From Paulinella micropora (taxonomy: Eukaryota; Cercozoa; Imbricatea; Euglyphida; Paulinellidae): a DNA stretch of 64,000 nt. The stretch spans positions 166,501 through 230,500 of the forward strand of contig WBZZ01002600.1 in assembly GCA_019918135.1 (NCBI GenBank), in the 5' to 3' direction. This document shows positions 28,182-38,247 of this stretch, piece by piece (the stretch's first letter is position 1; each line of letters starts with the position of its first letter). The notes beneath the pieces were generated by a model, which was not told the origin of the DNA, ran no database searches, and worked only from the letters and a program-made list of their open reading frames with translations. Both the position numbers and the translations under genes were made by a program.

Positions 28182-28526
28182 GGGGAGCGGGGGGGCAGTT
28201 TGTTCTAAAGATAGCTGTTAATAACACGATTTTAGGCGTTTGGGCGGCTTCATTGTCTTGACAAGAAAAAATAAATAAAACCTTTTTTCTCTCTCGCAAA
28301 GAAAAGTTTTTTTAATTAAATAACAATCTGAATTGGCGTACAGCGCAGCACGCGGGGGCTTGCCTAGCCCTCCCGCGCTCATCCCGTAGCAGAAAGAAGG
28401 GTTTGTATAACATGCTCGGTTTTTTTGCTAAGAAAAGGGTCCCAGCCCGCTGGCGCGGGCTGGACGGGAGAGCAGGGGGGGGGGAGGTTTTGAGGAGCAG
28501 CATGCCCCTCGGTTGTAGCTCCTGTG
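28182..28526. other. intergenic interval with 3'-end signals and a double-hairpin element
   Basis: AAAAAATAAATAAAACC at about 28265 and TTTTTTTAATTAAATAAC at about 28308 are likely 3'-end signals. A double-hairpin element (28442-28513, first stem intact, second stem mismatched) follows. No gene seen. Confidence 0.55.
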
Positions 28527-29504
28527 CTAAGCTTTGGGGCCAAGCCCTTCCGCGCCGACACGAAACGCGTGCACTCGCCCATCCTCATAACCGCTGACAA
28601 AAAGCCGGTCGCCGTGTGCCGCCAGTGCGGGAGTGGTCCGGAGCCCGGAGGCCGCGTCCCGGCAGACCTGAACCAAGCGGCCCTCGGGCGTGAAGGCTTG
28701 GATACGAGGTTTACCAGGCGAGTCGCTCACAAAGACCAGGCCCTGGCAGCACGCCACTGCCAGCGGTTGGTTCAACGTGCCCGAGGCTTGCACCTGCCGC
28801 CCCCACTGTGTCACCAATGTCCCGTGTGGAAAGAAGACCTGCACTCGGTGGTTTTGGGTGTCAGCTACCAAGACCCAACCCTTGCTCTAGCAAATAGGCT
28901 AGCCCGCCGGGACTGTTGAACTCTCCGGGCGCAGCACCCGTTCGGCCCCATTCCTGGACCCATTGGCCTGAGGTAGTATTCGGTGTTCCCGGGCGCAAGA
29001 CTCGCACACAGTTGTGTTGGCGGTCGGTCACAAAGACGAGGTCGTCCGATGCACACAAACCGTAAGGCGCACCCAGTCTCCCTTCGCGACAGACTCGTAT
29101 GGGTATTGTCGAGTTTAGCATTGCACAGAGGCCGCCCATTGTAGGACCTGTCAAGTGCAATCGCCCTCTGCAATGGGCCACACCAGTGACCCCTTTAATC
29201 GAGCCAAATGTATTGAAGCCCCTGCTTGTCATTGCCTGTATCAAAACTGTACAGAAGATATTCTGTGGCGCTTTCCCTGTTGACGTACAGCACACCGCCC
29301 TGTGGAGGCGCAGAGTGCGCCGGTGCGGCCAACTCGGGGCAGGGCGTAGGTGGCAGTAGCCGCCTCCACGTGCTTGTCTCCAACCTTGGCTACCTTTAAG
29401 CTGGCTGTCTGGGAAGTTTCCTTGTACTTGACTTCGAGCTCTGGCCGGTCCAGGCGTGCTATCTGCCTGGTATGGTTACCAATAATCTGGTTCAGCCTCA
29501 CCAA
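28527..29504 (-). pseudogene. decayed NHL-repeat protein gene
   Basis: Minus-strand segments in more than one frame carry NHL beta-propeller repeats: VFVTDRQHNCVRVLRPG, a WGRTGAAPGEFNSPGGLAY segment, VADTQNHRVQVFFPHG and VFVSDSPGKPRIQAFTPEG. NHL repeats usually bind RNA or protein, for example in TRIM-NHL proteins; no RING or B-box is seen. The upstream part (28527-29504 end at 29504) is unrecognisable but continues the direction. The locus shows about two or three breaks and is probably non-functional. Confidence 0.6.
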
Positions 29505-30489
29505 CTCCTCCCACTAATCCTGCCCAGGCACTTCCTCGTCCTCCATAGGGTCCTGCCGCTTCAACGAAATGGAGCGGAGTTTCTTTGTCAGCATCACTGA
29601 CTCGTGCGCACTCTACCTGGACCTAGAATAGGCGCCTCGTGGCTTCCCAGCTCCGCTTTGACGCCTCCTCGCCGCTCTACAAACACACCAAACACAGCGG
29701 TACCATCATCGACCCCGGACATCTATTCGCTCAGGCGCTGTTGGAGGATTCCAGGGTCTCAGAAGATACAAGACCTCACGCGAGCGGGAGCACTCCTCTT
29801 CCTGTGCCCAGCTACGACGAATTTCTCACACACTGCCCCAAGCCACTCTCCGCGCGATCCCGCCACCGTCACCGTGCTCCCTTGGGGCGGGGGGGCAGGC
29901 GGCGGGGCGCCGAACCGCCTGCTGTCATCTCCGGCCGCCAACGCGCCATCCTGAGCAAACTGGACCTCATTCTCAAGGGCTGGGGTGACAGAACGTCCAC
30001 CCTAGCCTTGGAGCGAGACAGAAAGTCGGGGTCTCTCTTCTTTGTCGTGCGCACGGCACGGGACTTGCGCGGCCGCTTGTGCCTCGTTCACGAGGCACGC
30101 CGTCAAAGACGCTGCGCAAGACAACAGAACCAGCCCGTGGACGAGGAGGCTAGTGATAGCATTACAGTACTACTCCTATGATTGATACATCCATGCATCA
30201 TAACAGCAATAATGCATACATGTTTCTGGGCGCCAGCGGCAACGCAGCGCTAATCCGCAGTTGTCGTGATTGCAAAATTTACGTTTTACAAAGAAACCCG
30301 ACCGCGGCAAGCCACACCGCAAGACGTGCGAGTTCTCTGGCAACGCGTACTCTGCTGGTCTCACGAACGGGTATACATAGTCCGTGCCAAAGTTAACAGG
30401 ACCTTTGTCGAGCTTTTAATAAAAAAGTTTTATGTAACCTTTTCCTTTCTTGACCTTTTTTTCTTTAAAGAAAAACCAAGAGAATTGTT
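29505..30489. other. degenerate interval with a possible ORF remnant and 3' module
   Basis: A 180-codon open frame (29639-30181, plus, no ATG) has some protein-like segments (ASQLRFDASSPLYKHTKHSG; RTARDLRGRLCLVHEARR) and could be the remains of a gene beginning near ATG 29569. An AT-rich 3' module (CCTTTGTCGAGCTTTTAATA) lies at 30402-30425. No functional gene can be supported. Confidence 0.35.
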
Positions 30490-32769
30490 TTATTCCACTT
30501 GCACCACACAGTCGCGCAGGAAGGATGCCGCGGCCGAGTTGCCGTCGTCAACGTCCAGAATGTCGTACAAGCCGTCCAGCCGCTGCCAGGGCAGCGCGCC
30601 GGCCGGCACCGCCTTGCGGCTGTAGTACAGATAGAACAGGTTTATGCCACCCGGCTGAGCAAACTTCACTTGCCCTTTTTGGAGCTGGAGCAGTAGGCTC
30701 TGCAGCCTCTTGAACCTGCTCTCCAGCGACGGGTTGTGCGACACGCCATCCACTTCATAGTAATGTGGGTTGAAGCGAATGTACACTATAGGCAGCTTGG
30801 ACAACCCTTCCTGCATCGCCAGCGCTGTGGCAATGTTATGCGTGCGCGCGAGCTCGCAACGGTAGCGCCGGTGCTCAAACTCGTCGTTGCCCACCATCAG
30901 CACGCACCTGTGCCAGTCGGGCAGTGACTGGAATAAGGGGATATGGAAATCTGGCCTGGCCCTCACAAAGCCTCCAAAGTCTGGTCCATCACACACTCCA
31001 AAGTCCACCGTGTTCACATAGTCCCGGTCGCAAGCCCAGCCCTGGCTGTGCAAAAAATCGGCCAGCTGCTGCTCGGTGCGAAACCGAGCGGCCAGGCCAT
31101 CTGCCGTATGGCAGCACTGCACGTGGTAGTCCAGCAACCACGCTGCTTTGCAACGCGTCGTGCACGCCAACAAATCTTGGTCTGGCTGAAACTTGGTAGT
31201 GCCGTGCAGCACAAAGCTGCAGACGTACTTCCAAGCCCTGCTTTCTTCGTGCCTTTTTTTATGCTGCTTGAGTGTGCTTGATCGCGCAAAGCTCATGGTG
31301 CACTCGTCACAGGCGTAAGGCTTCTCGCCCGTGTGCACGCGCTTGTGCGAAATGAGCTCGCCCGAGTTCACAAACTTTCTGTCGCACTGGCCGCAGGCGT
31401 GCGGTTTATCGCCCGTGTGCGCAGTGCGCGTGTGGTCTGCGAGATTGCCAGAGCTTGCAAATCTTTTGTCACACTGGTCGCAGGCGTAAGGCTTATCGCC
31501 CGTGTGAGTGCGCGTGTGGTCTGCGAGATTGCCAGAGCTTGCAAATCTTTTGTCACACTGGTCGCAAGCGTAGGGCTTCTCACCCGTGTGCGCTCGGCGC
31601 GTATGCTCTGCGAGATTGCCCGAGCTCGCAAACTTGCTGTCGCACTCATCGCAGGCGTAAGGCTTCTCGCCCGTGTGCGCTCGGCGCTTGTGCATTATGA
31701 AGTCGCTAGATGTTGCAAACTTCCTGTCACACTGGTCGCAGGCGTAAGGCTTCTCGCCCGTGTGCACGCGCTTGTGAAAAATGAGCTCGCCCGAGCTCGC
31801 AAACTTGCTGTCGCACTCATTGCAAGCGTAAGGCTTCTCGCCCGTGTGCGCTCGGCGCTTGTGCATTATGAGGTCGCTAGATGTTGCAAACTTCTTGTCA
31901 CACTGGTCGCAGGCGTAAGGCCTCTCGCCCGTGTGCACACGGCGTTTGTGCACAATGAGACTGCTAGAATTCGCGAACCTTTTGTCGCACTGGTCGCAAG
32001 CGTAGGGCTTCTCGCCCGTGTGCACGCGCTTGTGCCGTGTGAGCATGCTGGATTCTGCAAACTTGCTGTCGCACTGGTCGCAGGCGTAGGGCTTCTCACC
32101 CGTGTGTGTGCGTACATGTAGCCTCAGTTTGCTTGGTTTCGGAAAACGTTTGCCACAAGTGTTACAGACAAAGCGCCTGTCTAGCTCGGTTTGCATTGCT
32201 TGCCCCTGTGCCGGTTGTTTCGCACTGCCTTGTTGCCGCTTGTCTTTCTTGTATCTAATTTTAGTCTCCTGCCCAGCCCGCGCCAGCGGGCTGAAATGAG
32301 AGGGCGTGGGGGAGGCCTGCCCTGCCGGCGGCGCGGGCTGGGGAGGGGGTTGGGGCGCTGAGGGGGCCTGAACCTCGGGTTCTGCGTCACTCGCAGGTCG
32401 CAGACGCCTTCTCTTGCGGGATTGAAAACGCTGCGCAGCCTCCCGCTTCCGCTTGCGCCTTAGCCGGCGACGCGCAAGGCGCTCGCGCTTCTTTTGTAAC
32501 CTGCGTGCGTGTGTAAAGCACAGCCTAAAGTGCCCGTCATCGGCCCACGGTTCAGCCTCGGCGGGTGCCGCGCTTTCGGACAAAGTAAAACAGCGCTCGC
32601 AGGCGGGAAGCCACTCTGCAGCAGGCAGAGTGAGGAGCAGGCTCAGCCTGCCTCCTGCTTGCAGGCGCAATCGCACGCCTGAGGGCAGAAGGGCCACGGA
32701 GTCTCCAGCTTCGTACTTGGTCTTAAATGCGCGGGCCGCACTGGATTCGGCGCCGGGCACTGCTTGCAT
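30490..32769 (-). CDS. eleven-finger C2H2 protein fused to a PD-(D/E)XK-like nuclease domain
   Basis: 759 residues from ATG 32769. Residues 1-195: basic region including RLARRRLRRKRKR and a Pro/Ala linker with a hairpin repeat. Residues about 200-510: eleven C2H2 fingers with TGEKPYACDQCD linkers; putative base-contact helices are ASSGNLAD, ASSGNLAE, ATSSDLIM, ATSSDFIM, ASSGELIF and others, several nearly identical, showing recent internal duplication. Residues about 600-680: RPDFHIP, then VLMVGNDEFEHRRYRCEL, then PIVYIRFNPHYY. This order matches the DNA-nuclease-like domain of giant viruses with RPDF-(V/I)E(V/I)DExQH-C-E-R-FIR(Y/F)NP. Here the usual acidic residue of VEIDE is Gly-Asn, with D629, E630 and H633 kept, so catalysis is uncertain. 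It could be a self-targeting (homing-type) or host-DNA nuclease, or a regulator. A relic of a paralogue lies at 58925-59010. Confidence 0.8.
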   Translation of the reverse strand: MQAVPGAESSAARAFKTKYEAGDSVALLPSGVRLRLQAGGRLSLLLTLPAAEWLPACERCFTLSESAAPAEAEPWADDGHFRLCFTHARRLQKKRERLARRRLRRKRKREAAQRFQSRKRRRLRPASDAEPEVQAPSAPQPPPQPAPPAGQASPTPSHFSPLARAGQETKIRYKKDKRQQGSAKQPAQGQAMQTELDRRFVCNTCGKRFPKPSKLRLHVRTHTGEKPYACDQCDSKFAESSMLTRHKRVHTGEKPYACDQCDKRFANSSSLIVHKRRVHTGERPYACDQCDKKFATSSDLIMHKRRAHTGEKPYACNECDSKFASSGELIFHKRVHTGEKPYACDQCDRKFATSSDFIMHKRRAHTGEKPYACDECDSKFASSGNLAEHTRRAHTGEKPYACDQCDKRFASSGNLADHTRTHTGDKPYACDQCDKRFASSGNLADHTRTAHTGDKPHACGQCDRKFVNSGELISHKRVHTGEKPYACDECTMSFARSSTLKQHKKRHEESRAWKYVCSFVLHGTTKFQPDQDLLACTTRCKAAWLLDYHVQCCHTADGLAARFRTEQQLADFLHSQGWACDRDYVNTVDFGVCDGPDFGGFVRARPDFHIPLFQSLPDWHRCVLMVGNDEFEHRRYRCELARTHNIATALAMQEGLSKLPIVYIRFNPHYYEVDGVSHNPSLESRFKRLQSLLLQLQKGQVKFAQPGGINLFYLYYSRKAVPAGALPWQRLDGLYDILDVDDGNSAAASFLRDCVVQVE

Positions 32770-34227
32770 CTTTTTTAGAAGAAATGCCAAGGTACAAAAG
32801 AAAACACAAGTGGGTTAGAGGGGGGGAGGAGGGGGGGGGAGGCAAAAAAAAGATGATAGAGCTTAGAATAAGAGGGAAGCCCCCCTCCTTCTCCTCTGTT
32901 TTTTATTGTTGCGGTTTTTTGTGTGTCTTGTTCTGAGCCCGCGGGGACCCTAAGGAAGGGGGTAGAAGAAAAGGGAAGAAGGCACCCCCTTCCCAGAAGC
33001 ACCTGGGGAGGGGTCCCCCTCCCCCTCGCCTCTTCTCATTCTTGTGTCTTTTGCATGCCCCCCCCCCTTCCTTTCCCCCCCCACCTAAAGTATTTTGGGG
33101 CAGAGCAATTCTATGAGGGGGGGCAGCTCGACCACAGAAATGAACGTAAGCACAATCACCAGTGGGTGCACTCCTAAAGAACGCCAGTCCGCGGTAGCGG
33201 GCTGGAATTCGTTTATGATACAATTAGGTATCTTGAAGTTTCGTTCTTGAAACTCCCTGCCGAGTTTTACTTGGCAGGGTGTCTCTCCCTCTCCAGCCCG
33301 CTTGACGCAAGCGGGCTGGGTATAGATGATGTACACAGGGCGCTGATCAGAGAAGTTTTCGTTGCAAACCACACAGCGGGGGGCTGTCCAGTGTCTTTTT
33401 TCCTTGGCGGAGCAACGTGGTGCCAGCGGGATTCATCCCTTGCCAGGTAGCACCTAGCAGAGATGCAGGGGAAAGGGGGGGTGCCTGAAAACACATTTTA
33501 CATCGTGAACACCTACGCGGCGCACATGTACCGAACCCCGTGCTGGCGCAGGAAAAGCGCAAAGACAGGACTGCTCTTTTTACCTTTGCTGCCACGTTCC
33601 CAACTTTGCAACCTTGCTGGACAACGGTCACCGAGTGCCTGTCCAAGGACTTCTCGCGCTTGTACCTCTGGCTCAAACTTCTCAGCGAGCATACCCTTTC
33701 CGAGGTCTACGCGCGCAAGAGAAAAAGTCACACAAATATTCATGAGTGATCCCCCCTGCACAAGCGCAAGGCGCTGCAGGCTGGCCGAAGACGACGAGCT
33801 CGACTGGCTGCGGTGCGCACGCTCTGCCGCCCGCCAGAACTACCAGCCATCGCTACCCGACACACCTAGAGTATTTTGGTGCTGTCTCTCAGCAATTCTA
33901 TGCACGCGCTTATGGCACAGTATCCCCGTACGACCCGCGGCTGTGTGGGCTGGAGCCTCTAGCCACGACGCCGCCGGCGTCGGCGGCTGATCGGATCGCG
34001 GGAAGGGGGTGGGGAGGCGCCCCCCCCTTTTTTCTCCTGTCCCCCCCCTTCCTCCTGTCCCCCATCCCTCTCCCTCCCCCATCTTTCTTTCCCCCGCTGG
34101 TCCTCGTTGAATAAAGATTATCTTGTCAGATCGTTTTTCCGTACACTGTTTTTTTTTCCTCTTGCTCCACCGTCACTTTTGTGTCGGGCGTCGGGTGCTT
34201 CGAACTCGCTCTGCTACCAAGCACAGC
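32770..34227. other. long interval of decayed, duplicated sequence
   Basis: No intact gene. Pieces recur at 35.3-36.5 kb: 33088-33190 (CACCTAAAGTATTTT then AGCAATTCTATG) matches 35738-35850; 33690-33740 matches 35314-35360; 33800-33880 matches part of 35625-35745; 33900-33990 (codes for PYDPRLCGLEPLATTPP) matches the N-terminal coding region of the gene at 36218. Hairpins AGTCCGC/GCGGGCT-type lie at 33184-33206 and 33292-33320. GAATAAAGATTATCTTGTC near 34110 is a likely 3' signal. Confidence 0.55.
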
Positions 34228-35043
34228 ATGCTCCCCAGGACGTACAAAACCAGGACAGGCCTGTCGGGGTCAGTCAGGGGCCGCAGCCCAACCGCGCGCG
34301 CGGGCCCTCTTCCCAAGAAGAAAAAAAGGAAGCTGGCGGCCGGCCGCCAAGCCTTGTTTTTAGACCTAGTCAGCGCTCTGCCACAAGAATTGATAAGGCT
34401 GATTGCCGACTGCTCACCCGCTTCCACCGCCAGGCTGGGTTTGACCTGCCGCGGTCTGCAGGCCAAGCTTGCGCACTTGTCCAAGCTGGCACAGCAAAGC
34501 TACTTGAGCACGTGGCACCAGGACTTGAGTGAAACGATTGCAGAATTAGCGTTCCAATACACCAGTGCGAGCCCGGGGGAGCAGGCAGTGTCCCGCAGCG
34601 AAAGTCTCAGCTACGCGATCCCGTGCATGAACCGGCACATTGGCTACGACGAGACATTGGAAACCAGGCTGGATGCTTCTTATTTCTACGACTCGATAAG
34701 GCACGAGACAAAAGTAGGCTTAGAGCTTGTGTGCACCGACCCCGAAGTCTGCTGTATAGAATGCGGCGACTACGAACGGGAGTGGTCGATGGGCCTCGCA
34801 GTAGACATACCCCCTTCCGAACTGAGCATGGGTAGTGTTGAGGCCGCGGTCAGAGAACTTGTTTCAGTCGAGGTTCTGAACAGGCTGTCGGATTTATATT
34901 TGAGCAGAGCCGTCCTGGTCGACCTGCGCTCCTTGGTGGTCCGCAGTCGTTCTAGGCTCCGGCGGGATTGGCTGTCCCTCATACCCAATTTTCACATGTG
35001 CGATAAGTGTGACGGAGAAGGATTGATGCGGCATTACGACTAA
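34228..35043 (+). CDS. F-box-like protein
   Basis: 271 residues from ATG 34228. A basic start (PKKKKRK, nuclear-localisation-like) is followed by an F-box-like segment at about residues 45-80 (LVSALPQELIRLIADCSPASTARLGLTCRGL), with the LP, LI and Cys-Arg positions of the motif. The rest is unrecognised, with C-terminal CxxC pairs (CCIECGD; MCDKCDGEG) that may bind zinc. F-box proteins join Skp1-cullin ubiquitin ligases; viruses use them to redirect degradation. The frame upstream of 34228 has no ATG. Confidence 0.6.
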   Translation: MLPRTYKTRTGLSGSVRGRSPTARAGPLPKKKKRKLAAGRQALFLDLVSALPQELIRLIADCSPASTARLGLTCRGLQAKLAHLSKLAQQSYLSTWHQDLSETIAELAFQYTSASPGEQAVSRSESLSYAIPCMNRHIGYDETLETRLDASYFYDSIRHETKVGLELVCTDPEVCCIECGDYEREWSMGLAVDIPPSELSMGSVEAAVRELVSVEVLNRLSDLYLSRAVLVDLRSLVVRSRSRLRRDWLSLIPNFHMCDKCDGEGLMRHYD

Positions 35044-35484
35044 CCACTCTCAGGGCTCAGGCTACTTTAGGTTAGCCTGGGTGCAAGCCAAGAGGCAGGC
35101 TTCCGAACCTGTGCCAAAACTCTGCAGACACGCACGAGCCTTTGGCGTGATCTTGTCGTATCTTCGACCCGACGGAAAGTTCAAACAGAGGGGTCAAACC
35201 TTCTCGGCATACGAAATCGTACCCCGACACGTTCCAAGGACAGACGGCCTGGGAGATCGCAGAAGCATGCACTCTCGCGACCCAACCCCCTGCGGGCGAG
35301 TACACAAACTAAAAACGCGCACAAGAGAAAGTCACACAATATTCATTTGTGATCATAGCACATATCAAAGCGTCCCTTTCCTTGCTCATTAAAATTTATT
35401 CTCCTGTCTGTGTCTCCGTGCCCCCACTCTACACCGAAAAAAGGTGGTAGGGTCCCGACTCACCCAGAAAACGCTGTTTGTATA

Positions 35485-35531
<47 letters not shown>

Positions 35532-36217
35532 TGTTTGTGCTCCTTAGGGGCACGGCGGCGGGGGGTGCAGTCCGCTTCTCCCCCCCCCCCCCCCACAAGG
35601 GCGGGAGCATGCTCCTCAGCCCCTCACGTACGCCGTCCAGAACTGCCGGCCATCGCTAGGGCGCAGCAGATAACAGACGCTGAGCTGTGCGGGGCAAGCG
35701 CAGCAGTCAGCGTCTGCTCCGCACGCTAACGGAACACCTAGAGTTTTCTAGTGCAGAGCAATTCTATGAGGGGGCAGCTCTGCCACAAAAAGGAACATAA
35801 GCACAATGATCGGTGGGTCAGAAAGCCGGCACTCCCCGAAGAATGCCCGCCTCGTCTCTTCTCAGCCACAGTACATTACTTGACAGTTCGAGCTCACGCG
35901 CTGCGCCAACGCTCCCTCCCAAACGATCGTGCTGGGGAAGGGAAAAGAGGGGGGGGGGGGGCACCCCCCCCTTCCGGCACCGGAAGGGGGGGGGGGCGCC
36001 CCCCCCCCCCCTGCACAAGGAGCACCCAAAGGTCATTGCACGTTGGCAGGCCACAATTTGTTTGATTTGCGTTTTTTGAAGGAGGGGGGGGGGGGGTGCG
36101 CTGAGCCTCCCCGTCCCCTTTTTTTTTTCTCTTGTGTGCGTCTATCTCTCATGCCTCTCCCCCCTTCCCCTCCCCCTCCCCCCCCCCCCCTCTCCTCTTG
36201 TGTCTCTCTCTTGCCAG
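35044..36217. other. interval of decayed duplicates, microsatellite and palindromes
   Basis: A 103-codon frame without ATG (35081-35392) seems to be a relic. 35314-35360 and 35625-35850 match pieces of 33.1-33.9 kb. (CT)n runs from 35488 to 35529. A hairpin CAGACGCTGA/TCAGCGTCTG spans 35676-35719. A nested palindrome fills 35949-36011. A pyrimidine-rich tract ending TTGCCAG abuts the ATG at 36218. Confidence 0.5.
35949..36011. repeat. nested G-run/C-run palindrome
   Basis: G13-CA-C8, then the hairpin CTTCCGGCACCGGAAG, then G11-CG-C12, so the 63 bp can fold in several ways. It lies about 210 bases upstream of the start at 36218. Confidence 0.8.
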
Positions 36218-36823
36218 ATGACGACGATGGATTTCGAGGAGCCTTCTCTCAAGAAGCTCAAGGTCGAGAGCGAGCCGCCCGCACACGAGCTGTCTTCCAA
36301 CTCAGACCCGACAGCCGTCGGGTCTGAGCTGTCTCCGAACTCAGACCCGACAGCCGTTGTCGGGTCTGAGCCTGCACGCGCTTATGGCTGTCGGGTACCC
36401 CCGTACGACCCGCGGCTGTGTGGGCTGGAGCCTCTAGCCACGACGCCGCCGCCGTCGGAGGCTGATGCCGCAAGTGCAGCCTTGCTGGCGGACCTGGAGC
36501 GAGTTTCTAGCGTGTTAGACAAAATCAAGGCTCAGGTACGCTCAGGACAATACAAAGAGCACGTGGCCCCCAGGGCCAGGGCTCTGACAGAGTGGGTCGG
36601 GTCCAAGAAAGGAACAGTGCGCGCCGAAGACCCAAAGGCGACGCACGTAGAGAGAGACATTTGGCGCGTGAATAACAGCCTGGTGTTGATAAGTTATGCA
36701 CTGGCCAGGCGGCGCATCGATGAACGCCCCTATGACAATTGCATTACTCCTTTGCTGAAGCAGGTGTCGTCCCAACCAACCGCTAGAACGAGCGCTCCCA
36801 AGCGGCTAGACTTTTATGACTGA
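36218..36823 (+). CDS. hypothetical protein with internal hairpin repeats
   Basis: 201 residues from ATG 36218, immediately after a pyrimidine-AG sequence. Acidic N-terminus (MDFEEPSLKKLKVESEP) followed by two copies of ELS(S/P)NSDPTAV(V)GSE, coded by two hairpins CAGACCCGACAG/CGGGTCTG at 36303-36326 and 36344-36371. A helical region follows (LLADLERVSSVLDKIKAQV) and an unrecognised C-terminus. A decayed copy of its N-terminal part lies at 33900-33990. Confidence 0.6.
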   Translation: MTTMDFEEPSLKKLKVESEPPAHELSSNSDPTAVGSELSPNSDPTAVVGSEPARAYGCRVPPYDPRLCGLEPLATTPPPSEADAASAALLADLERVSSVLDKIKAQVRSGQYKEHVAPRARALTEWVGSKKGTVRAEDPKATHVERDIWRVNNSLVLISYALARRRIDERPYDNCITPLLKQVSSQPTARTSAPKRLDFYD

Positions 36824-36929
36824 ATCCCAGCCCGCTTGCGCGGCTTCCCCCCAGCGGTTTGACTTTTCTTTTAATTAAAATCGTTTCTGATTGAATTAGT
36901 TGTCTTGTTTTTAATTATAAAAGTAATCG

Positions 36930-37412
36930 ATGCAACGCGTCCCAAAGAAACTCGGAAAAATGCGTGCCAAGAGCCAAGCCGAAGCAGAACCCGACGAATG
37001 TGGGGTGGGCTCGAAGGATCCCGACGACGGCGACGAGCCGACGACGAGCCTACGGAGCCTACCGGTTGCGCTTGGCAGCCAGAAACTGCACGCACTAAGA
37101 AACCTTGATTCATTTTCAATCTCGCAAGCGTCGTCACCGTACGAGTTCCAAGGCTGTCCTCGCAGTCCTAAAGCTCCGAGCTTTTGTCGACCTTTGACGG
37201 ATCTTCCAACAAGGCCCAGCCCGCTCGCATCTCCTTCCAAAAGCTTGCCACCGTTGGAATTGGAATGTTTGGCGCCACATAGCGACCAAGGCGTCGAACC
37301 GCATCTCTCGAGCTCGCCAACGTCGGAACAAGAATGCGCGACACCTGTCATGCCGGTGCTGCTGCTTCCATGCAAACTAGTGCGAACCAAAACCCGGCTC
37401 GACCCGGGCTGA
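36930..37412 (+). CDS. hypothetical, low-complexity ORF
   Basis: 160 residues from ATG 36930, preceded by the AT-rich TTTTTAATTATAAAAG. Basic start (MQRVPKKLGKMRAK), then Ser/Pro-rich sequence with no domain. AGCCCGCTCGC half-hairpins lie at 37214 and after the stop. The segment TTTAATTAAA...GATTGAATTAG(G/T)TGTCTTG occurs both before (about 36870) and after it (about 37445), with a third copy near 33215. The ORF may be real or a chance frame. Confidence 0.35.
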   Translation: MQRVPKKLGKMRAKSQAEAEPDECGVGSKDPDDGDEPTTSLRSLPVALGSQKLHALRNLDSFSISQASSPYEFQGCPRSPKAPSFCRPLTDLPTRPSPLASPSKSLPPLELECLAPHSDQGVEPHLSSSPTSEQECATPVMPVLLLPCKLVRTKTRLDPG

Positions 37413-37518
37413 GCAAAAGCAGGCGGCCCAGCCCGCTTAACTGTTTAATTAAATTCATTTACGATTGAATTAGGTGTCTTGAAACTTCTGAAACACCATG
37501 CTAGGCCGCTTGCTGGGT

Positions 37519-38247
37519 TTAGAACATGTGCACTTGGTCCTTGTTGTGCCAAAGCACCAGATACGCAAGGGCCAGAACGCACGTAACCAACAGCAGCAAA
37601 AATACGAGGCAACAGCCCTTGTTTTCTAAGGTGGGACCTGGCTGATAGTGCTCTAAAGTGATATCTTGCTGAGAGCTCGAATCGTTGTCTGGTTTAAATA
37701 GGCAACAAAAACAACACGTGTACACAACAGTCAGGAGCAGAAAGAACAAGCAGCTGATCCCTACGTTGCGAGTTCTGTGGTAATCCTCGCTGCACACGAT
37801 GAATGGCGTGTAGTCAATGGTGCAAGAGCGGAGCCCCCAATCTGCATAGCAGACTACGTCGAAGCTCAGCGTGATCTCGGACCACTTTTGGCGCCGTAGC
37901 TTGATATTGCTCTTGTACAAGATATTACCTTCGATATCCTCGGTATAGCGACGTTCGAATGGGCCATCCCTAATTGGTTGGGGGGTGTGCCACGCCTTCG
38001 GTTCGGCGTGGAATTCCCATTCTGGTTTTTGGGAAGACTGCCAGCGTGTGACCACGCCGGCCAGCTTGACAAAAGCGCAATCCGGAAACTCCGCAAAGGG
38101 CTGGACCTTAAACGCGTTTGCACGCCCCCCCGGCGCGGAGAGTGTCAACGAGTGCGTATGATTGTTCTGCGTCTTCAGCTGGGATTCAATCTCAGCTCTG
38201 TATAAGCTGGCTCCGGCAGTCCAGAGAAAGTGTAACAGCACCAGCAT
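37519..38247 (-). CDS. membrane protein with signal peptide and two transmembrane helices
   Basis: 242 residues from ATG 38247. Cleavable-looking signal (MLVLLHFLWTAGAS), ectodomain to about residue 160 with paired cysteines (C133, C142, C152), transmembrane helices at about 163-184 (ISCLFFLLLTVVYTCCFCC) and 212-233 (CCLVFLLLLVTCVLALAYLV), a short polar loop between them. The Cys-rich inner face suggests palmitoylation. No family recognised; viral envelope or internal-membrane protein is plausible but unproven. A TATA-like box precedes it. Confidence 0.7.
   Translation of the reverse strand: MLVLLHFLWTAGASLYRAEIESQLKTQNNHTHSLTLSAPGGRANAFKVQPFAEFPDCAFVKLAGVVTRWQSSQKPEWEFHAEPKAWHTPQPIRDGPFERRYTEDIEGNILYKSNIKLRRQKWSEITLSFDVVCYADWGLRSCTIDYTPFIVCSEDYHRTRNVGISCLFFLLLTVVYTCCFCCLFKPDNDSSSQQDITLEHYQPGPTLENKGCCLVFLLLLVTCVLALAYLVLWHNKDQVHMF

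Noticed and set aside
31333-32121. 262-codon + strand frame opposite the zinc fingers
   Set aside because: Repetition of VRSARVVCEIARACK-type units mirrors the finger repeats; no independent signal.
35488-35529. (CT)n tract as a functional element
   Set aside because: Simple microsatellite; similar tracts occur in several leaders and no gene depends on it visibly.
37519-38247. TMEM43-like identity for the two-helix membrane protein
   Set aside because: Topology is loosely similar but I cannot match conserved residues.
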